A DNA stretch of 64,000 nucleotides, taken from Isoetes taiwanensis (Eukaryota > Streptophyta > Lycopodiopsida > Isoetales > Isoetaceae). The position numbers and the translations under genes were made by a program. Below, piece after piece: positions 45,071 to 56,830 of this stretch; position 1 is the first letter of the stretch; every line of letters starts with the position of its first letter. Below the pieces are notes generated by a model. It saw nothing but the letters and a program-made list of their open reading frames with translations. It searched no databases and was not told the origin of the DNA. The stretch is taken from NCBI GenBank assembly GCA_021234155.1, contig JAJEKV010000064.1, positions 7,378,001-7,442,000 of the forward strand, read 5' to 3'.

Positions 45071-45850
45071 CCGGCTGCCACAAAAACCCCTAGCACACAG
45101 CCCGGAAAAGTGCAGATTTGAGCACTGAAGCAAAGACAAGCATGCAGGTATCATACACCGTTGGAAAGATCTCTGAACCAGCTTTCCAACAAGCCCAAGC
45201 ACATAAGAATCTGACACCGGATGCGAGAGATCTGATCTGTCGAAGTGTCTACCGATTGCCACAGAAACCCTAGCACACAGCCTGGAAAAGTGCCAATTTG
45301 AGCACAGAAACAAAGCCAAACATGCAGGTACCATACACCACTGGAAAGATCTCTGAACCAGCTTTCCAACAAGCCCAAGCACATGAAAATCTGACACCGG
45401 ATGCGAGAGATATGACCGACCAAAATTCTGCCGCAAGACGAGACCAATCGAATACTTACTAAAACATACGCCAATCCCTATATTGGTGTCGGACTTTCAT
45501 CAACAGCACCATCAGGAACTAGGGTATGAATTAGTAAAACATTCTCGTAACCTTCAATAAGAGTACAACACACACCTTTCAACACCGCATGGCCAAGGCC
45601 AACAACGGCATCAGGCGAGGGCTATACTTCTCAAAGAAGGAAGAAGAAGGGCTGCCACAAAAACCCTAGCACACAGCCCGGAAAACAGCAGATTTGAGCA
45701 CTGAAACAAAGACAAATATGCAGGTATCATACACCGTTGGAAAGCTCTCTGAACCAGCTTTCCAACAAGCCCAAGCACATAAAAATCTGACACCGGGTGT
45801 GAGAGATACAGTCTGTCAAAGTGTCTACCGGTTGCCACAGAAACCCTACA
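45071..45850 (+). repeat. 181-bp tandem repeat, about 3.1 units with a gap
   Basis: Units start at about 45071, 45252 and 45648, and a fourth starts near 45828 and breaks off. Each contains GAAACCCTAGCACACAGCC, ATGCAGGTA(T/C)CATACACC and the hairpin CTTTCCAACAAGCCCAAGC context. The first two are in direct tandem; about 215 bp of unrelated sequence lies before the third. Each unit carries TTGGAAAG and CTTTCCAA 13-14 bases apart, a conserved small hairpin. Minus-strand open frames across it are artefacts of the repeat. Confidence 0.9.
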
Positions 45851-46553
45851 GAGAAAACGTATTTGCAACGGTAATTGCTAACAAGGAAATTGGTCTTTAT
45901 TTTGTAGGTGGTTCTTGCTTAAAAACTGTTTTTGGAAGGGACGTTGAATTAAGCAAGGGACGTGCGGAGATACCATAAGATTATCTATTAACAGGTTACA
46001 TACACCGTTGCTTCTCATATTTTAATTGTTTTAATTGGCTGCACCTAATAACATCTCTTTAATCTGTCTATTTGTTTTCTTCCATTACTTAAATTTGATA
46101 ACTTCTTGCTCCTTTATTCCAGGTACATGCACATGCAGGATGCTCTTGGATCCAGGGAAGATAAAACATTTATTGTGGTTGCAGCAAAGACGTGTTATGG
46201 ACAATGCGGTCAGGTTAGGTGAACATTGCAGGAGTAGATTTTGCACTTACAGTTGAATCATCTTTTCAAGGTTTCAAGGAGCCATATTATTGTGATGCAA
46301 ATAGATTCTCTATTGAAGACAAAACAAAGAATTCTTGGCATCCTCATCATATATCTGTTACTGGTGTGTTCTTTGTGCATTTATGCATGCATATCGGGCT
46401 TCTTGATCCGGCGCTATGAAAAGCTTAACTTTGTAGTTAACGGATGTTCGCTAGAGGTGGTCTGGAGCTCTGTTGTGAGGCACAAAAATCCTTTCCAGGC
46501 ACATTGGCAGTTGGAAATTCCAGCCTGCTTTGCCATTTCTCATGCCGACCGTA

Positions 46554-46555
<2 letters not shown>
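45851..46555. other. unassigned sequence upstream of the Hsp70 relic
   Basis: Open stretches of 65-75 codons are present in two plus-strand frames, but no family is recognised. GACC followed by GTAAGT at 46547-46556 looks like a splice donor just before the T-run and could be the donor that matches the Hsp70 acceptor at 46669. The sequence before it does not resemble Hsp70. Confidence 0.3.

Positions 46556-46595
<40 letters not shown>
46556..46595 (+). repeat. poly(T) run of 40
   Basis: Forty uninterrupted T follow the donor-like GTAAG. It would lie in the intron in front of the Hsp70 relic. It could also be the tail of a small retroposon on the minus strand, but no body is recognised. Confidence 0.9.
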
Positions 46596-46597
<2 letters not shown>

Positions 46598-46669
46598 CTT
46601 GCTTCATCTTCTTTTTTATTCATAGGCTTAGGCATTTGTTCTCTCAGATCTTTACCCTATATTAAAGTG

Positions 46670-46915
46670 CAGATTTGAAGCGTCTTATGGGCAAAAAATC
46701 TCCAGATTCTAGCATTCATTGGGATGTTAAGAATAGGCCCTTTAAATTAGGTTGTGAAGCAGGAAATAGCCCCTTGATCGATGTGCAGTACAAAGGTGAA
46801 GAAAAATCTTTCTGTCTTGAAGAAATTTGTGGTATGATATTGGAAAATGTCAAAAAAATTGTTGAATATTATTTAGGAAGAGCCATTAAATATGTGGGGG
46901 TTACCATTTCCACTA
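46670..46915 (+). pseudogene. Hsp70 relic, start of exon 2
   Basis: After an acceptor-like GTGCAG at 46669 the frame reads KRLMGKKSPDSS, VKNRPFKLG, IDVQYKGEEKSFCLEEICGM and VEYYLGRAIKYVGVTIS. This is the Hsp70 nucleotide-binding domain from about residue 72 to 150, where the family has RLIGR.FSD, PMI.V.YKGE.K.F..EEIS.M and A..YLG..V..AVVTVP. The match starts at the Asp codon where plant Hsp70 genes carry their intron, so it is not a processed copy. After the VTIS motif the similarity ends. The frame runs on to 47181 without Hsp70 features. Confidence 0.75.
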
Positions 46916-48583
46916 ATTTTGCCATTTTGTATTACGGCGATTATTGCAAGCTCTCTCAGCGTTGCTGCCTTTTGGCACATCCTTTAGTTCTTCTTGCGGT
47001 GATGGTGAGGTTTGTATTGCTTGACATTCTCTATAAGACGGTGGCACAAAAGATAAAGGGCTTGCCTTTATCAAAGATTTGCATGATGATCTGCATCAGA
47101 TTTATAATTCTACAAGAACAATCGATCAGTTATCAGTGGCCCCTGCACAAGAGATCAATGCTTTCCTTTCAAGCCTCCTGACCCAGGCATTTGATTTGCA
47201 ATGATTTTTTGTAACAAGAGGCAAGGTGAAAACATATTGGCCCTGGTCTCTCGACAACTTTTCTACAAATTCTGTTATTCCCTTCCATGTATAGATCCTT
47301 TTAGAGCAACATGTTTCAAAAGATATCCACGGGCAAACTTGCTTTGATTACTATGTTATACATCATTCATGGCATAATCTCTCATACTCTGTACAATGCT
47401 TGAAGAAGTTCCTGATGAAGTTCTCTGGAAAAGAGAGCTGCAAATGTGCTTAGATTTTGCCCAGCAAGACTATGAGAAGGGCATAAATTTGGCTGTGATC
47501 TTCTTACACTAGACTGTGTGGTCTCTCCCTGTTTCTTACTGCATTGTGCAGATTGAGAAGTAAGGCATGTTGGCATCGCATTTTCTGGTGCCAATATGTC
47601 ATAAGCAAGCAGGGTTTAGGGTAAATTGTGCAGGTTGTTTAATTTTTCGCAGTTGCAAGGAAAAGAAAAGAAACACAGATATACAAGTTTGAATTAGAAT
47701 AAGGCCAATCTCTCTTTTCACTATATTGTGGGATTTGTAGTGTCATCTTGCTGCTGCAGTGACAGTACAAATTTTTTACTTATGGCATCAAGCTAAATGT
47801 TCGCGTGGATTGAGGGAAAACATTATCGATGTCATAAGATTTCAAACTTATGCCATTTGCCCCTGATGTACAGACTCTTTTTATCCCATTATTTTCTAAA
47901 GGTGCTACTAAATGTTCCTCTTCACTTGCAAATTAAAAATTCTAAGTGTCTTTTGAGCATAGTAACTTTTGAGCTCACACAACTGTGGCCCTTTTCCTTC
48001 CTTCCTTCCTTTATTTTGTTCCCTTGGTGTTTCTTCCATTGATTAGGTGCATGCATGTATATCTGATTGTTTATAGATTTGAATTGTGGTAATTCATATG
48101 CTTGCACTGGCCTAGTAACTATCAGTCGTTGGTATTCTGTGCATATGCAAGATTGTTATAACATTTCACCAGATAAAGGACACATCAATTGCATGGTTGC
48201 CTGTTGGATGCATGGTAACGCAGAATTCGGAAGCAGGTGTTTTTGGATATTGCCAGACATTGTTGTTCGCTATAGTTAGAATAAGAATCCCTGCAATGAG
48301 AATACACAGAAAATCAAGTGCATTTGTAGTCAAACCTGTAGCTGCAGATTAAAATACCCAACTTGAAATTGGAGAACTGGAAAATAGATCCAGTCTAGGC
48401 CTATATTCTTTGCTTTCTAGAGAGATTATTTGTTATACTGCATATATTTGGATGATGCCGACCCTAAACTATTGTTTATTGCTTTTTAACTTTGATGTTT
48501 TTTCTTTTTTCTTTTTTTTCATGAACTAGTATTAATGGTTTAACTGAACTAGTATTAATGGTTTAACTGTGGTTTTATCACAG
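46916..48583. other. unassigned sequence between two gene relics
   Basis: No gene recognised. A short direct repeat of GAACTAGTATTAATGGTTTAACTG lies at 48523-48569, next to the peroxiredoxin relic (20-base core). Confidence 0.45.
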
Positions 48584-48770
48584 GGTGCCTTTACAGAAAT
48601 ATACATAGGTGCACATGGGCCAAGCTATGCTAACAATCTTGATAACTTCAAAGCCAATGGCATGTGGCTTATCTGTGTTTCAGTTAATGACCCATATGCT
48701 CTCAATGCTTGGGCAGATGGGTGTCAAAGAGAAGGTGCATGGCACGTTTAACTTGTCATCCAGACTATAT
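48584..48770 (+). pseudogene. peroxiredoxin IIF-like exon, catalytic Cys lost
   Basis: After TTATCACAG the frame reads GAFTEIYIGAHGPSY, NLDNFKANGM and ICVSVNDPYALNAWA. Mitochondrial type II peroxiredoxins (PRXIIF) have GAYTGVCS..HVPSY, DKFKAKGID and ICVSVNDPFAINGWA at these places. The peroxidatic Cys codon is TAC (Tyr) at 48602-48604. A frameshift at about 48715 moves the continuation (MGVKEKVHGTF, compare LGAKDAIEFYGDF) into another frame. The splice site kept at the left shows it is a genomic exon copy, not a processed one. It is dead. Confidence 0.75.
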
Positions 48771-50146
48771 CTTTGCTTACTTTATAGCAAAGGGTACTTG
48801 ACAATTGAGAATTGTGCTTTTCCATCTATCATACAATTATGAATGTTGCAATTTTTAATGACAGAAATGGTTTTATTGCCTAACAAGTAGGTAGTTGTTG
48901 CATGCATAGGCTACAAATTGATGTCATGTGGTCTATATAATATAATGATTGAGACAAGCACAGTTTGATCAAATTATTTTGTTAACGCCACAAATTTAAA
49001 TCCATATCATTGCCATGATGGCAACAATATATTCATGTGTCTATTTAATACAAATCAGTGTTTGGAATTGAAAGCATTATTAGAGCAACATCTCAACAGA
49101 CGATTTGAACCCAAATCATGTTAATTCGAATATGCAAACTTAAGCCAAAAAGTTTTGTTTGTCATTTCTCTTTTAATCACCTTAAATGGTTGAGGTTGAG
49201 ACATTGGGTTGAATAAAATATTGTATGTGCTCAAAGCAATGTTGACGTATGGGATAACGTGATAGGACTCTAGACCTTTCTAGAATTAGAATAATATTTT
49301 GGGGATCAAGGGTGAAATTCTTGTTGAAAACAAGAATAAAGTATCATGTATTGTATTGTTTTGAAGTAGCAATTTTGCTTGATTGTGAAAACATGACTTT
49401 GAAGTATGATTTAAGCCACTTCACCCTCGGGTCACGGAGGGCAACCCTCCGTGCGCAGCACCTTGTTTATTTAAGCATGCACAAAAATACAAACCACCAT
49501 AGCCTAAGAGACACCAGAGACGGCCCAACATGCTGCAGATCTTGGCCACTAAGAAAAGCATATATCTTTTGAATAGTAGTCCCCTGCTATTTGAAGAAAC
49601 ACATGAAATCACGGGCTCTGCAGTTCTATTTTCCATCTAATTCTCCTAAAGAAGTGGCTAAAAAAGGCTTGTTAAACATAGGCTCCAATTCCATATGAAA
49701 AGCTGTCTTCTAGTGCCAAAATACACAGGAGCATGCTTGTTGCATATTGCTAATGCTGAAGAGCAAAACTCATTTAACAATTTACAGACGAATCATCATA
49801 GGTGCTACTTAATCATTGACTATAATCCAAGCAAGTATTCTGAAACAAAACTGCACAAAACTCCCATCCCAGGTCCGATTTTCCATGCTTGTCTTTCGCT
49901 CCAAAATCCGGCCATCTTCTTCTACTGTTTGCAAAATCCACCTTCTTCTGCCATTTTGCATACGCTATTTCATATCATATTTCATACTGCAGCCATATTC
50001 TGTACCTTACTTCATGCCATATCCGTTGTTGTCCATATCCGCTGATGTTCATGCCATATCCTTTGCTGTCCATATCCGCTACTTCATGCCATATCTGCTG
50101 CATTTCTATATCTCTCTGGTTGCATCTCACGCCAGGGTAGAAAAGA
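48771..50146. other. unassigned AT-rich DNA
   Basis: No gene recognised. Part of 49980-50110 repeats short phrases such as CATGCCATATC and GTCCATATCCGCT. Confidence 0.4.
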
Positions 50147-50400
50147 AAACGAAATGGAAGAGGGAAGCCACATTTTTGCGGCGGAAAAGGAAGAAGCCGC
50201 GCTCTGGCGGAAATGGAAAATAAAATGGGAGAGGGAAAAAAACGAAATGGGAGAGAGAAAGAAAAAAAAAAGGGAGGAAAACAAAAGTGGAAAAAAGAAA
50301 ACTGGCGTGACGCGAGGGAAAGGAAATCAAGCAATTTCAAGCACACGGGCGGGAAAAAAAAAAAGCGGCAAAAAGTACCAACGGCAGAAAAAGTGGCAAT
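50147..50400 (+). repeat. purine-rich low-complexity tract
   Basis: Long A/G-rich stretch (GAAAAGGAAGAAG, GGGAGAGAGAAAG and similar). It produces open frames in several phases on both strands, none credible. It ends about 50 bp before the complete LTR. Confidence 0.85.
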
Positions 50401-50453
50401 CTAATTTTGTCCCAAAATAAAGACATATTCTAAAAATATTTGAATGATGGTTA

Positions 50454-52003
50454 TGTGACGTTCCACGTATTTATATGCCTTTTTAGATATAAATACATGA
50501 TATGCCACTAGGAATAATTAATGGCGCATTAATTATTCATAAGCTAAGGTTCGCTATGTTAACTCATTAATTATTAAGGTGGAAACCTAACCCTAAATCC
50601 TAATTGGAATTTATGGCTTACGCTAATGTTAAAAAGGCTAAAATATTAAATTAGTTAATGATAACTAATCTAGAATTGCCACCTGGCCCAAATCGATGGG
50701 GCAAGGCAGTCCTGCTAACTTTGGGTCATCCAAATTGGGGCTTCCACCAATTTGCCCCCAAAATCAATTTGGGAGAGATTGGTGGAGGAGGAGCTGTTGT
50801 TCACCTTTGTTTCAGTCAGAAGGATGGAGAACCAGAGAGATAGCTATGATTCTGGTTAGTACGTAGATAGCTTGGACTTCTAGACAGTCATAGGATTAAC
50901 CCTTGTATGAGTACTTGTTTGATTAGTCTTTATTTCATGTTCTATTTTATATTATGGATGGATGGATGTTCTGTGATAGTTCTCTTTTTGTTCCTTCTGT
51001 GTTGTATGGTTAAGGGAGGTAGAGATCTAAAGGCCATTTAGAAAGTGGAGATGCTCCTAGCTAGAACTCCTTAGATCCCATTAAATGCGGCCTATGCACA
51101 AGAGCCCACCTGACTGTGGATGCTATGTTGTGATTCAGCACCAGATAACAGGTATGATGGTGAAACAGAGGTTGATCTTGCCTAGCATGGCTACAAGATT
51201 CCTATAGTGTGCTAGGCTTATAGTCGGTCACTGAAGGGGCTGGGTATGGGTCTGACATCCCCTGGGTTATAGGATATGGCCATTTGAGCATCCTTAATGA
51301 ATGGGTGCAGTGAGTCGGCCTTTAGATTTGGGGTAAGTCAAGTAAATGCATGCAATCATCGTTGATGTGGCATGTATCCTCTAGCGCACCAAAGATCCAT
51401 TGTGCCGGGGAAGGGGACGCCTCCCTAACCTGCCTCATCAGACTAGGAGATGTAACCTGAAGTAGTCTCATAGGGTGACTCTATGAGATTGCATCTCTAA
51501 AAGGCTACAATCACGCCATAACATGTTTCAGCCTATCTGCAAAGTGTGCACAGGAAGGGCGGATGGAGTGGACTACCCTCGCCATTGTTCTATGCCAGCC
51601 AATGCCATGTTATGCTTCTGTCTGTCATTATCCGGAGGCCCTGGCCATCAGTCGACCCCCTTGAGTCTCAACTCGGGGTAGAAACCTCATTTATGGTGCA
51701 TTTCCTATGTATATTGGTATCATATCGTTGTTCGCATTGATGATGGATGGACCACCCTTCGTGGTGGTATATTATTTATTTGTATTGTTGCCAGGTGCTA
51801 ACATGTATGTACGCTTTCGCTGTATAGGATTCTCATAGAAGGCGTGGGACGAATGATACCTCCTGTCCTTCACCCAGACATTTGGCCATCAAAAGTGGTC
51901 CGAGTTAGACGGAGGGCCTTTCCGTGGTGATGGAGTCGCCATGGGAGGGGAATTTCTCATATTTATATGATGGGAGCATCGTATAGGTTCAGAGAGCGTC
52001 ACA
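50454..52003 (+). repeat. complete LTR of the TGTGACG...CGTCACA family, 1550 bp
   Basis: Runs from TGTGACGTTCC to AGCGTCACA. The same LTR is found split at 16024-21102, truncated at 2268-3412, and in two fragments at 29772 and 32420. No primer-binding site follows and no polypurine tract precedes, so it is probably a solo LTR. The flanking five bases (GGTTA, TCGAG) do not match, so a target duplication is absent or lost. The family belongs to the chromovirus remnant at 14459-16023. Confidence 0.88.
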
Positions 52004-53767
52004 TCGAGAAGCGGCCTCAAGTAGAAGACCGCTCGTCCAGCACAATGTCAGGATGAGAGACAACGTCGGTCATGTTAATATCATTAGCGTTGCACCATCT
52101 AGGTTTTGCACGACAGCATCTTCGGGATGCAACTCTGCCTCCTGTGGCAACGACAAACTTGATGGCCTTATGACATGAGTGTCCTCAACAATAGAAGGAG
52201 GAACGGCCAGGCATCTTCAAAAATCGTGGCCACGACCTCAAGCCGACATGTGACATGCATGTTAGATGGAGATGCTTGTGACACGTGTGTTAGATGGAGA
52301 TGCGCTTACAAAGGTACCGCAGCGATGAGATATGACTTCAACAACTAGGCGATGGCTTCGTCGGGTACTCTATCAATAATTAGAAGAGAAGAAGCCGAAC
52401 GTATTTCCGACATGTAGGACCTCAATGCCCAAGATAGAAGTATTCGGCACCTTAAGGACAAGGATAGCAACTAAGGCACCTTCTGCAAAAAGAGAGTTCA
52501 AGATAATAGCCAGGCTATTTATCGTCAACTCAAGGGTCAACCTAAGTAGATATAAGGATACATCATCCACGACAGCATAGCCATCGGGGGAGAAAGTCAC
52601 GAGGCTTTACTCGCCAAGGGGAAGCACATGCATTGACAGACAAAGACCACAAACTGGAAGCTGGAGAAGTGCTAGCAATCAACCACTTCCACGAGCTTTC
52701 TAGACGCAACATGAGGTTCAGAACTGTGGAGCGTGATCAAGTGCAACTAGAAAGTACCACAAGACCAGAAGGCAACATAGCAGCGTAGAATGTGACAATG
52801 TCTAAGCCATCAAATCGAGGGGATCCAATAAGTAAGATTGCAACCTCGATGGAGAACCGACTAGGTAAATCGAGCCAAAGAATCAGAGATTCAACTAGAA
52901 ACCTCGTCAAGCTACGGCAACTTGCATGCAACTTGGCAAACCCAAGGATTGACGATTCGAAGGACAACTAATGAAGAGAACAACTCCTTAAGAGTCTAGC
53001 CAAAGGAATTGCGCACAACTTCAAGAGGCGTCTCCAAAGTTCTCAGACATTATGAAGGGGAAACAATTATTGCCCAAGAACAAGATTAAGAAGCAGACCG
53101 GAACGCCGAAGCATCAACATCCGTCACACCAATACTATCCATCTATCTTATTTTTAAAATTCAGCATTTTTCTTCCCAGCATTCGATTTTGAATGCAATT
53201 TTGAGACGCTAGAGTGAACGTTGTTGCATTGTTCTTGTATATAAGAGTATTTCTTTGTGATTTCTTCATAATATTTCTTGTGATTTCATATCTATAAGAA
53301 TGAAATATCTGTTTCCTTCTTTTGATTCAAAAACTACCTCAAACCTTCCCAGGGATGGTGCTTCTCGCCCTATTGTCAACCCTACTTTTTGCGCAGATTA
53401 TGCTATCATCCTGCATAGACCAAATAGGTTTGTTATTAAATTAGTTTATGAAATTTGGTAGATCCAAGTCTCCATTTCTTGGTTGCATAGGATGTGCTGT
53501 CTTTTCAATCCTACAATTGTCTAAAGGGGCAAGCCAATTTATTTAAAGTAATGGGCGAGCAGGGTGCTTATCCCCTTCAACTGGGCAGGCAAAGTTCCTC
53601 ATCTATAGCTCAGTTATCAGATGTTCCATAGCTCGGTTATCAAAGGTTAGGCAGGCCAGGCTCGATTAGCAGATGTTAGACACCCTCCAGAGCTGGATTA
53701 TCAGCCTGGATTATTAGCGTCCAAGGCTGAATCCAAGGCAAAGAAATTCATCAGGAGGTTGAATCGA
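52004..53767. other. unassigned sequence right of the LTR
   Basis: Short minus-strand frames of 75-76 codons at 52373-52600 and 52737-52967 are rich in Leu, Ser and Val, with no recognised family. The plus strand is purine-rich with many GAAC/CAAG words, as in degraded retroelement coding sequence, but no motif is left. Confidence 0.35.
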
Positions 53768-53927
53768 GGGTAAAGATGCACATCACTTCCCCTTCCCGAG
53801 TTTGCACCTGCCTGTTATGCCCTATCACAAGGCATGAATCAACGGTTAGGAATTCCTTGCTCCAAACGCATGTGGGTCAAGAAGGGCTTCACCTCCCCTT
53901 GCAAGGGCATTATGGCTGGTAAATGGG
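53768..53927 (+). repeat. 160-bp dispersed repeat, copy 1
   Basis: Matches 60204-60363 with only about four differences (starts GGGTAAAGATGCACATCAC). It is preceded here by sequence in which the phrase GCTCGGTTATCA-like is repeated. Probably a fragment of the unit that ends the Helitron-like copy. Confidence 0.9.
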
Positions 53928-55639
53928 AAAGGTTTAGTAGGAGGGTAAAACCACAGATGCTCTCGGTTTCGAGAATCATAGATGTTTAATTTTTATTCAT
54001 CGTTAAAACACAGATAGGCATGTCGGGATTGTAGGTGAAAAATGACAAATAGAATGCTGCTGGACATCTTTTACACGTCAAATGCCTCAAATTTAAAATA
54101 GAGGGTAAGTTCTAATTCATCCTCTGTAGTTTGGAAGTCATTCACCCCAATGAAGACAGAGTTAGAATTCACTTCGGTGCTAAATTCCTATACTTTGCTG
54201 CCAAGTTGTACTCAGGGCACCAAATAGAGAGGGCCAGATTGATGAAGCTATGAGTGAGATAGTTAAGGACTGAATTTACAAATCAATACTTGAAAGATGG
54301 TTTTGGGTTTTGTTTTGGCAAGGTATTTCTGCAGTTGAAATTATTTCTTGAGGTTTTGAATAGAAGAGCTGCGGCTTAACGTTTTATGGATTAGGTGCGA
54401 GCCCAAAGAATGTGGCCAGAGGTAACGCTTTTGTTTACAGAATAATGCAAGTATCCAGAGTGGAAGAAAATGGTAGAATAACGGTGTCGAGGTGTTAGTA
54501 CAGCTAAAAGATGGCCACGAAATCCATGCCACTGAAAGCTTATTAGCATATCTAATAATCTTGTTTGTAAAGAATAGCATTTTCTCGGTTAAGAATTACT
54601 TAAGGTCTTGCTGTATTCAAATTCGTCTGTGCGAAGCTTGATGCCATGCTGTGTTCTGATTGAATTATCGAACTAAAGCTATCTAGAATTTTGTTCAACA
54701 ATCAAGCGACAAGGACCTGAAGCCGTATTCTAGCAGTTTAAAAGGACTAAAAGCATGACAGAATGAAAGGAGAGAAAAAAAGAACGAGCCTTACCTTGAA
54801 GACATCTGTCTATAAGTCTGATAAGTTTGACATTGGGATTGGAAATTGATTGGACGAGCAGTTATGGTGATGGATGAGCAGTTATGGTGATGGATACGAC
54901 AGACGTATATGGAAGCTAATCTGGTAGAATTTTTTCTGTCCATAGAAATTCTGCCATCATTTATTTGTGATGGACGTTAATCTGCTGGAGTATTTTCTGT
55001 CCAGAGATATTATATGTTGATGATTATCTTGTGCAGAAAATCATATTCCAGTCATGTCACATATTAATCTATCTGTCTATAGAATTTTGCCAGCAGTTGT
55101 ACTTGATTATCTATCTTTATTCAGTCATGCTACACTGTTGACATAAGCATCGATCTCTATCCAGTTTATGATTAGAGAGCGGTGAGATGAAGCCACGTAC
55201 CTGCTTATAATAAATGCTTGGCAATATAAAATGAGGGCGTCATTGTAGCTTTCGGCAATTTGTTCTTAGTCGCCATATGAAAGCTGAAGCTGTTCTCTTC
55301 ATCAATCCAGGAGGTACGCCAAATTTCAGTTTTGTTGCATTTAAATACCAACCTCTCTATGCCGCATTTGTCTCCTTTGCCGCTATATGTTGGAATGCTG
55401 CTTTTTCTTTAGCCCACAATGGTAGCGATTATCTTACCTAATATAAATTTTGAATGGTCTTCACATTCACATGCAACATCGCCCATTTCAAAAGATGACA
55501 AGTAGCACGTAATAGAAATAGGTATTGAGAGTTGTGTACCTTTATACAATGTCATATAAGAGATAGTACATTGTACGCACAATATATATGGTTATCGTGC
55601 GAGGGCTTTATCTACGCCCGATTTGGATTATCCAAAAAC
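53928..55639. other. unassigned AT-rich DNA, possible first exon near 55278
   Basis: An ATG at 55278 opens about 54 codons with hydrophobic stretches (YAAFVSFAAICWNAAF). It follows TATAAAAT-like sequence at about 55226 and contains an internal GGAG-GTACGCC donor-like site. I do not recognise it. The motif GAGCAGTTATGGTGATGGAT is repeated at 54857-54895. Nothing else is seen. Confidence 0.25.
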
Positions 55640-56830
55640 AAATTAGAAACTGAACGTAGTTTCAATTTAGAAACTATATTTAGTTTCCCAGGAAACTATA
55701 TTCCGTTTCCTGGAACTATTTTCAGTTTCTCTTCGAGTCTTTCTTCTATATGTCTTTTTCGTTGAATTTGCAATGATTTAGTTGCAATGATTTGAAGTTT
55801 GTGTATGCATGCTTCCATATCTGCAGCAAATCTAATCCATGTACAAACATTTTTTTCATTTAATGCACCAATTTTTTCAAACCAATTTTTTCAATCCAAA
55901 TTTGCAATCCGGCAAGCATTTGAATGAGGGCAAAGATTTTGAGCGCATGACGGTGTCGCCTTGATCTTGGTATGTTGATTTTGTTCTTGTTTTGTTGATT
56001 GTAGATTTGATTCTTTGATTGTTGATTCTCACAAATCTATTCCTCCTCCCCATCAATCCGACGATTTTCTTGCTTCAAATGCTTGATTCATGGTTCTGCA
56101 TTCTTCCACATCCGGATTGAGAAAAAATTTGTCAAGAAAAAATTTCTGGAGCATTGATTCTGGTAATCCATGCGAAAACGTGAGGATTTAACGGGGCCTA
56201 GTAGCCTCCGGAAGATCTCGTTGCCCGTTTTGCAGTTGTAAAAAATTCCTTAGATTTTTCAGCGGAGTTGGGAGCCGATGTGTGGAGATCCGGAACTTAA
56301 TATAGTTTCCTTGGAAACCTAATGTAGTTTAAGTTTCCTTGGAAACCTAATGTAGTATCAAGTGAAACTTAATGTAGTTTCCTTGGAAACCTAATGTAAT
56401 TTAAATTTCTTTGGAAACCTAATGCAGTTTCAAATTCAAAATGTTGGCGTACTCCTCAAGCTAAAAAGACACCATTAATGCATTTGGGAACACAATCTTC
56501 CATAAGATCTCACACATGTGGGTAGATTACATTTTGTCATACAATCTTGATAATATGCCACAAGATCTTACACACGTGCCTAGATCTTTTTTTTTTTATT
56601 TTAAAAGCGGAAACCTTATAGAGTTTTCCCAAAAGAAAACTACGTGTAGTTTCCATAAAGGAAACCTTACAAGGTTTTCACTACAGGAAACCTAACATAG
56701 TATCCATGGAAACTTAATACAGTTTCAATGGAAACTTGATGTAGTTTCCGTGAAACTACATCAAGTTTCCCTTGAAACCATATTAAGTTTCAACAAGAAA
56801 CCCTATAAGGTTTCCGGCGAACTCCAACCC
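55640..56830. repeat. array of GGAAACC / GGTTTCC motifs
   Basis: The words TTTCC, GGAAAC and CTAATGTAGTTT recur in both orientations at 55640-55740, 56296-56440 and 56612-56815. In the middle block TTCCTTGGAAACCTAATG occurs about three times at near-regular spacing. The right-hand block alternates GTAGTTTCC and GGAAACCT. The alternation allows many short stem-loops. There is no spacer regularity of a CRISPR kind. Confidence 0.8.

Noticed and set aside
44885-45474. Minus-strand open frames of 183 and 107 codons
   Set aside because: They run through the 181-bp tandem repeat and repeat the same peptide; an artefact of the repeat.
50154-50420. Lys/Glu-rich plus-strand frame and Phe/Ser-rich minus-strand frames
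   Set aside because: Purine-rich low-complexity DNA; no start context or domain.
56296-56440. CRISPR-like array of repeats
   Set aside because: Repeats are short and unevenly spaced, change orientation, and the genome is clearly eukaryotic.
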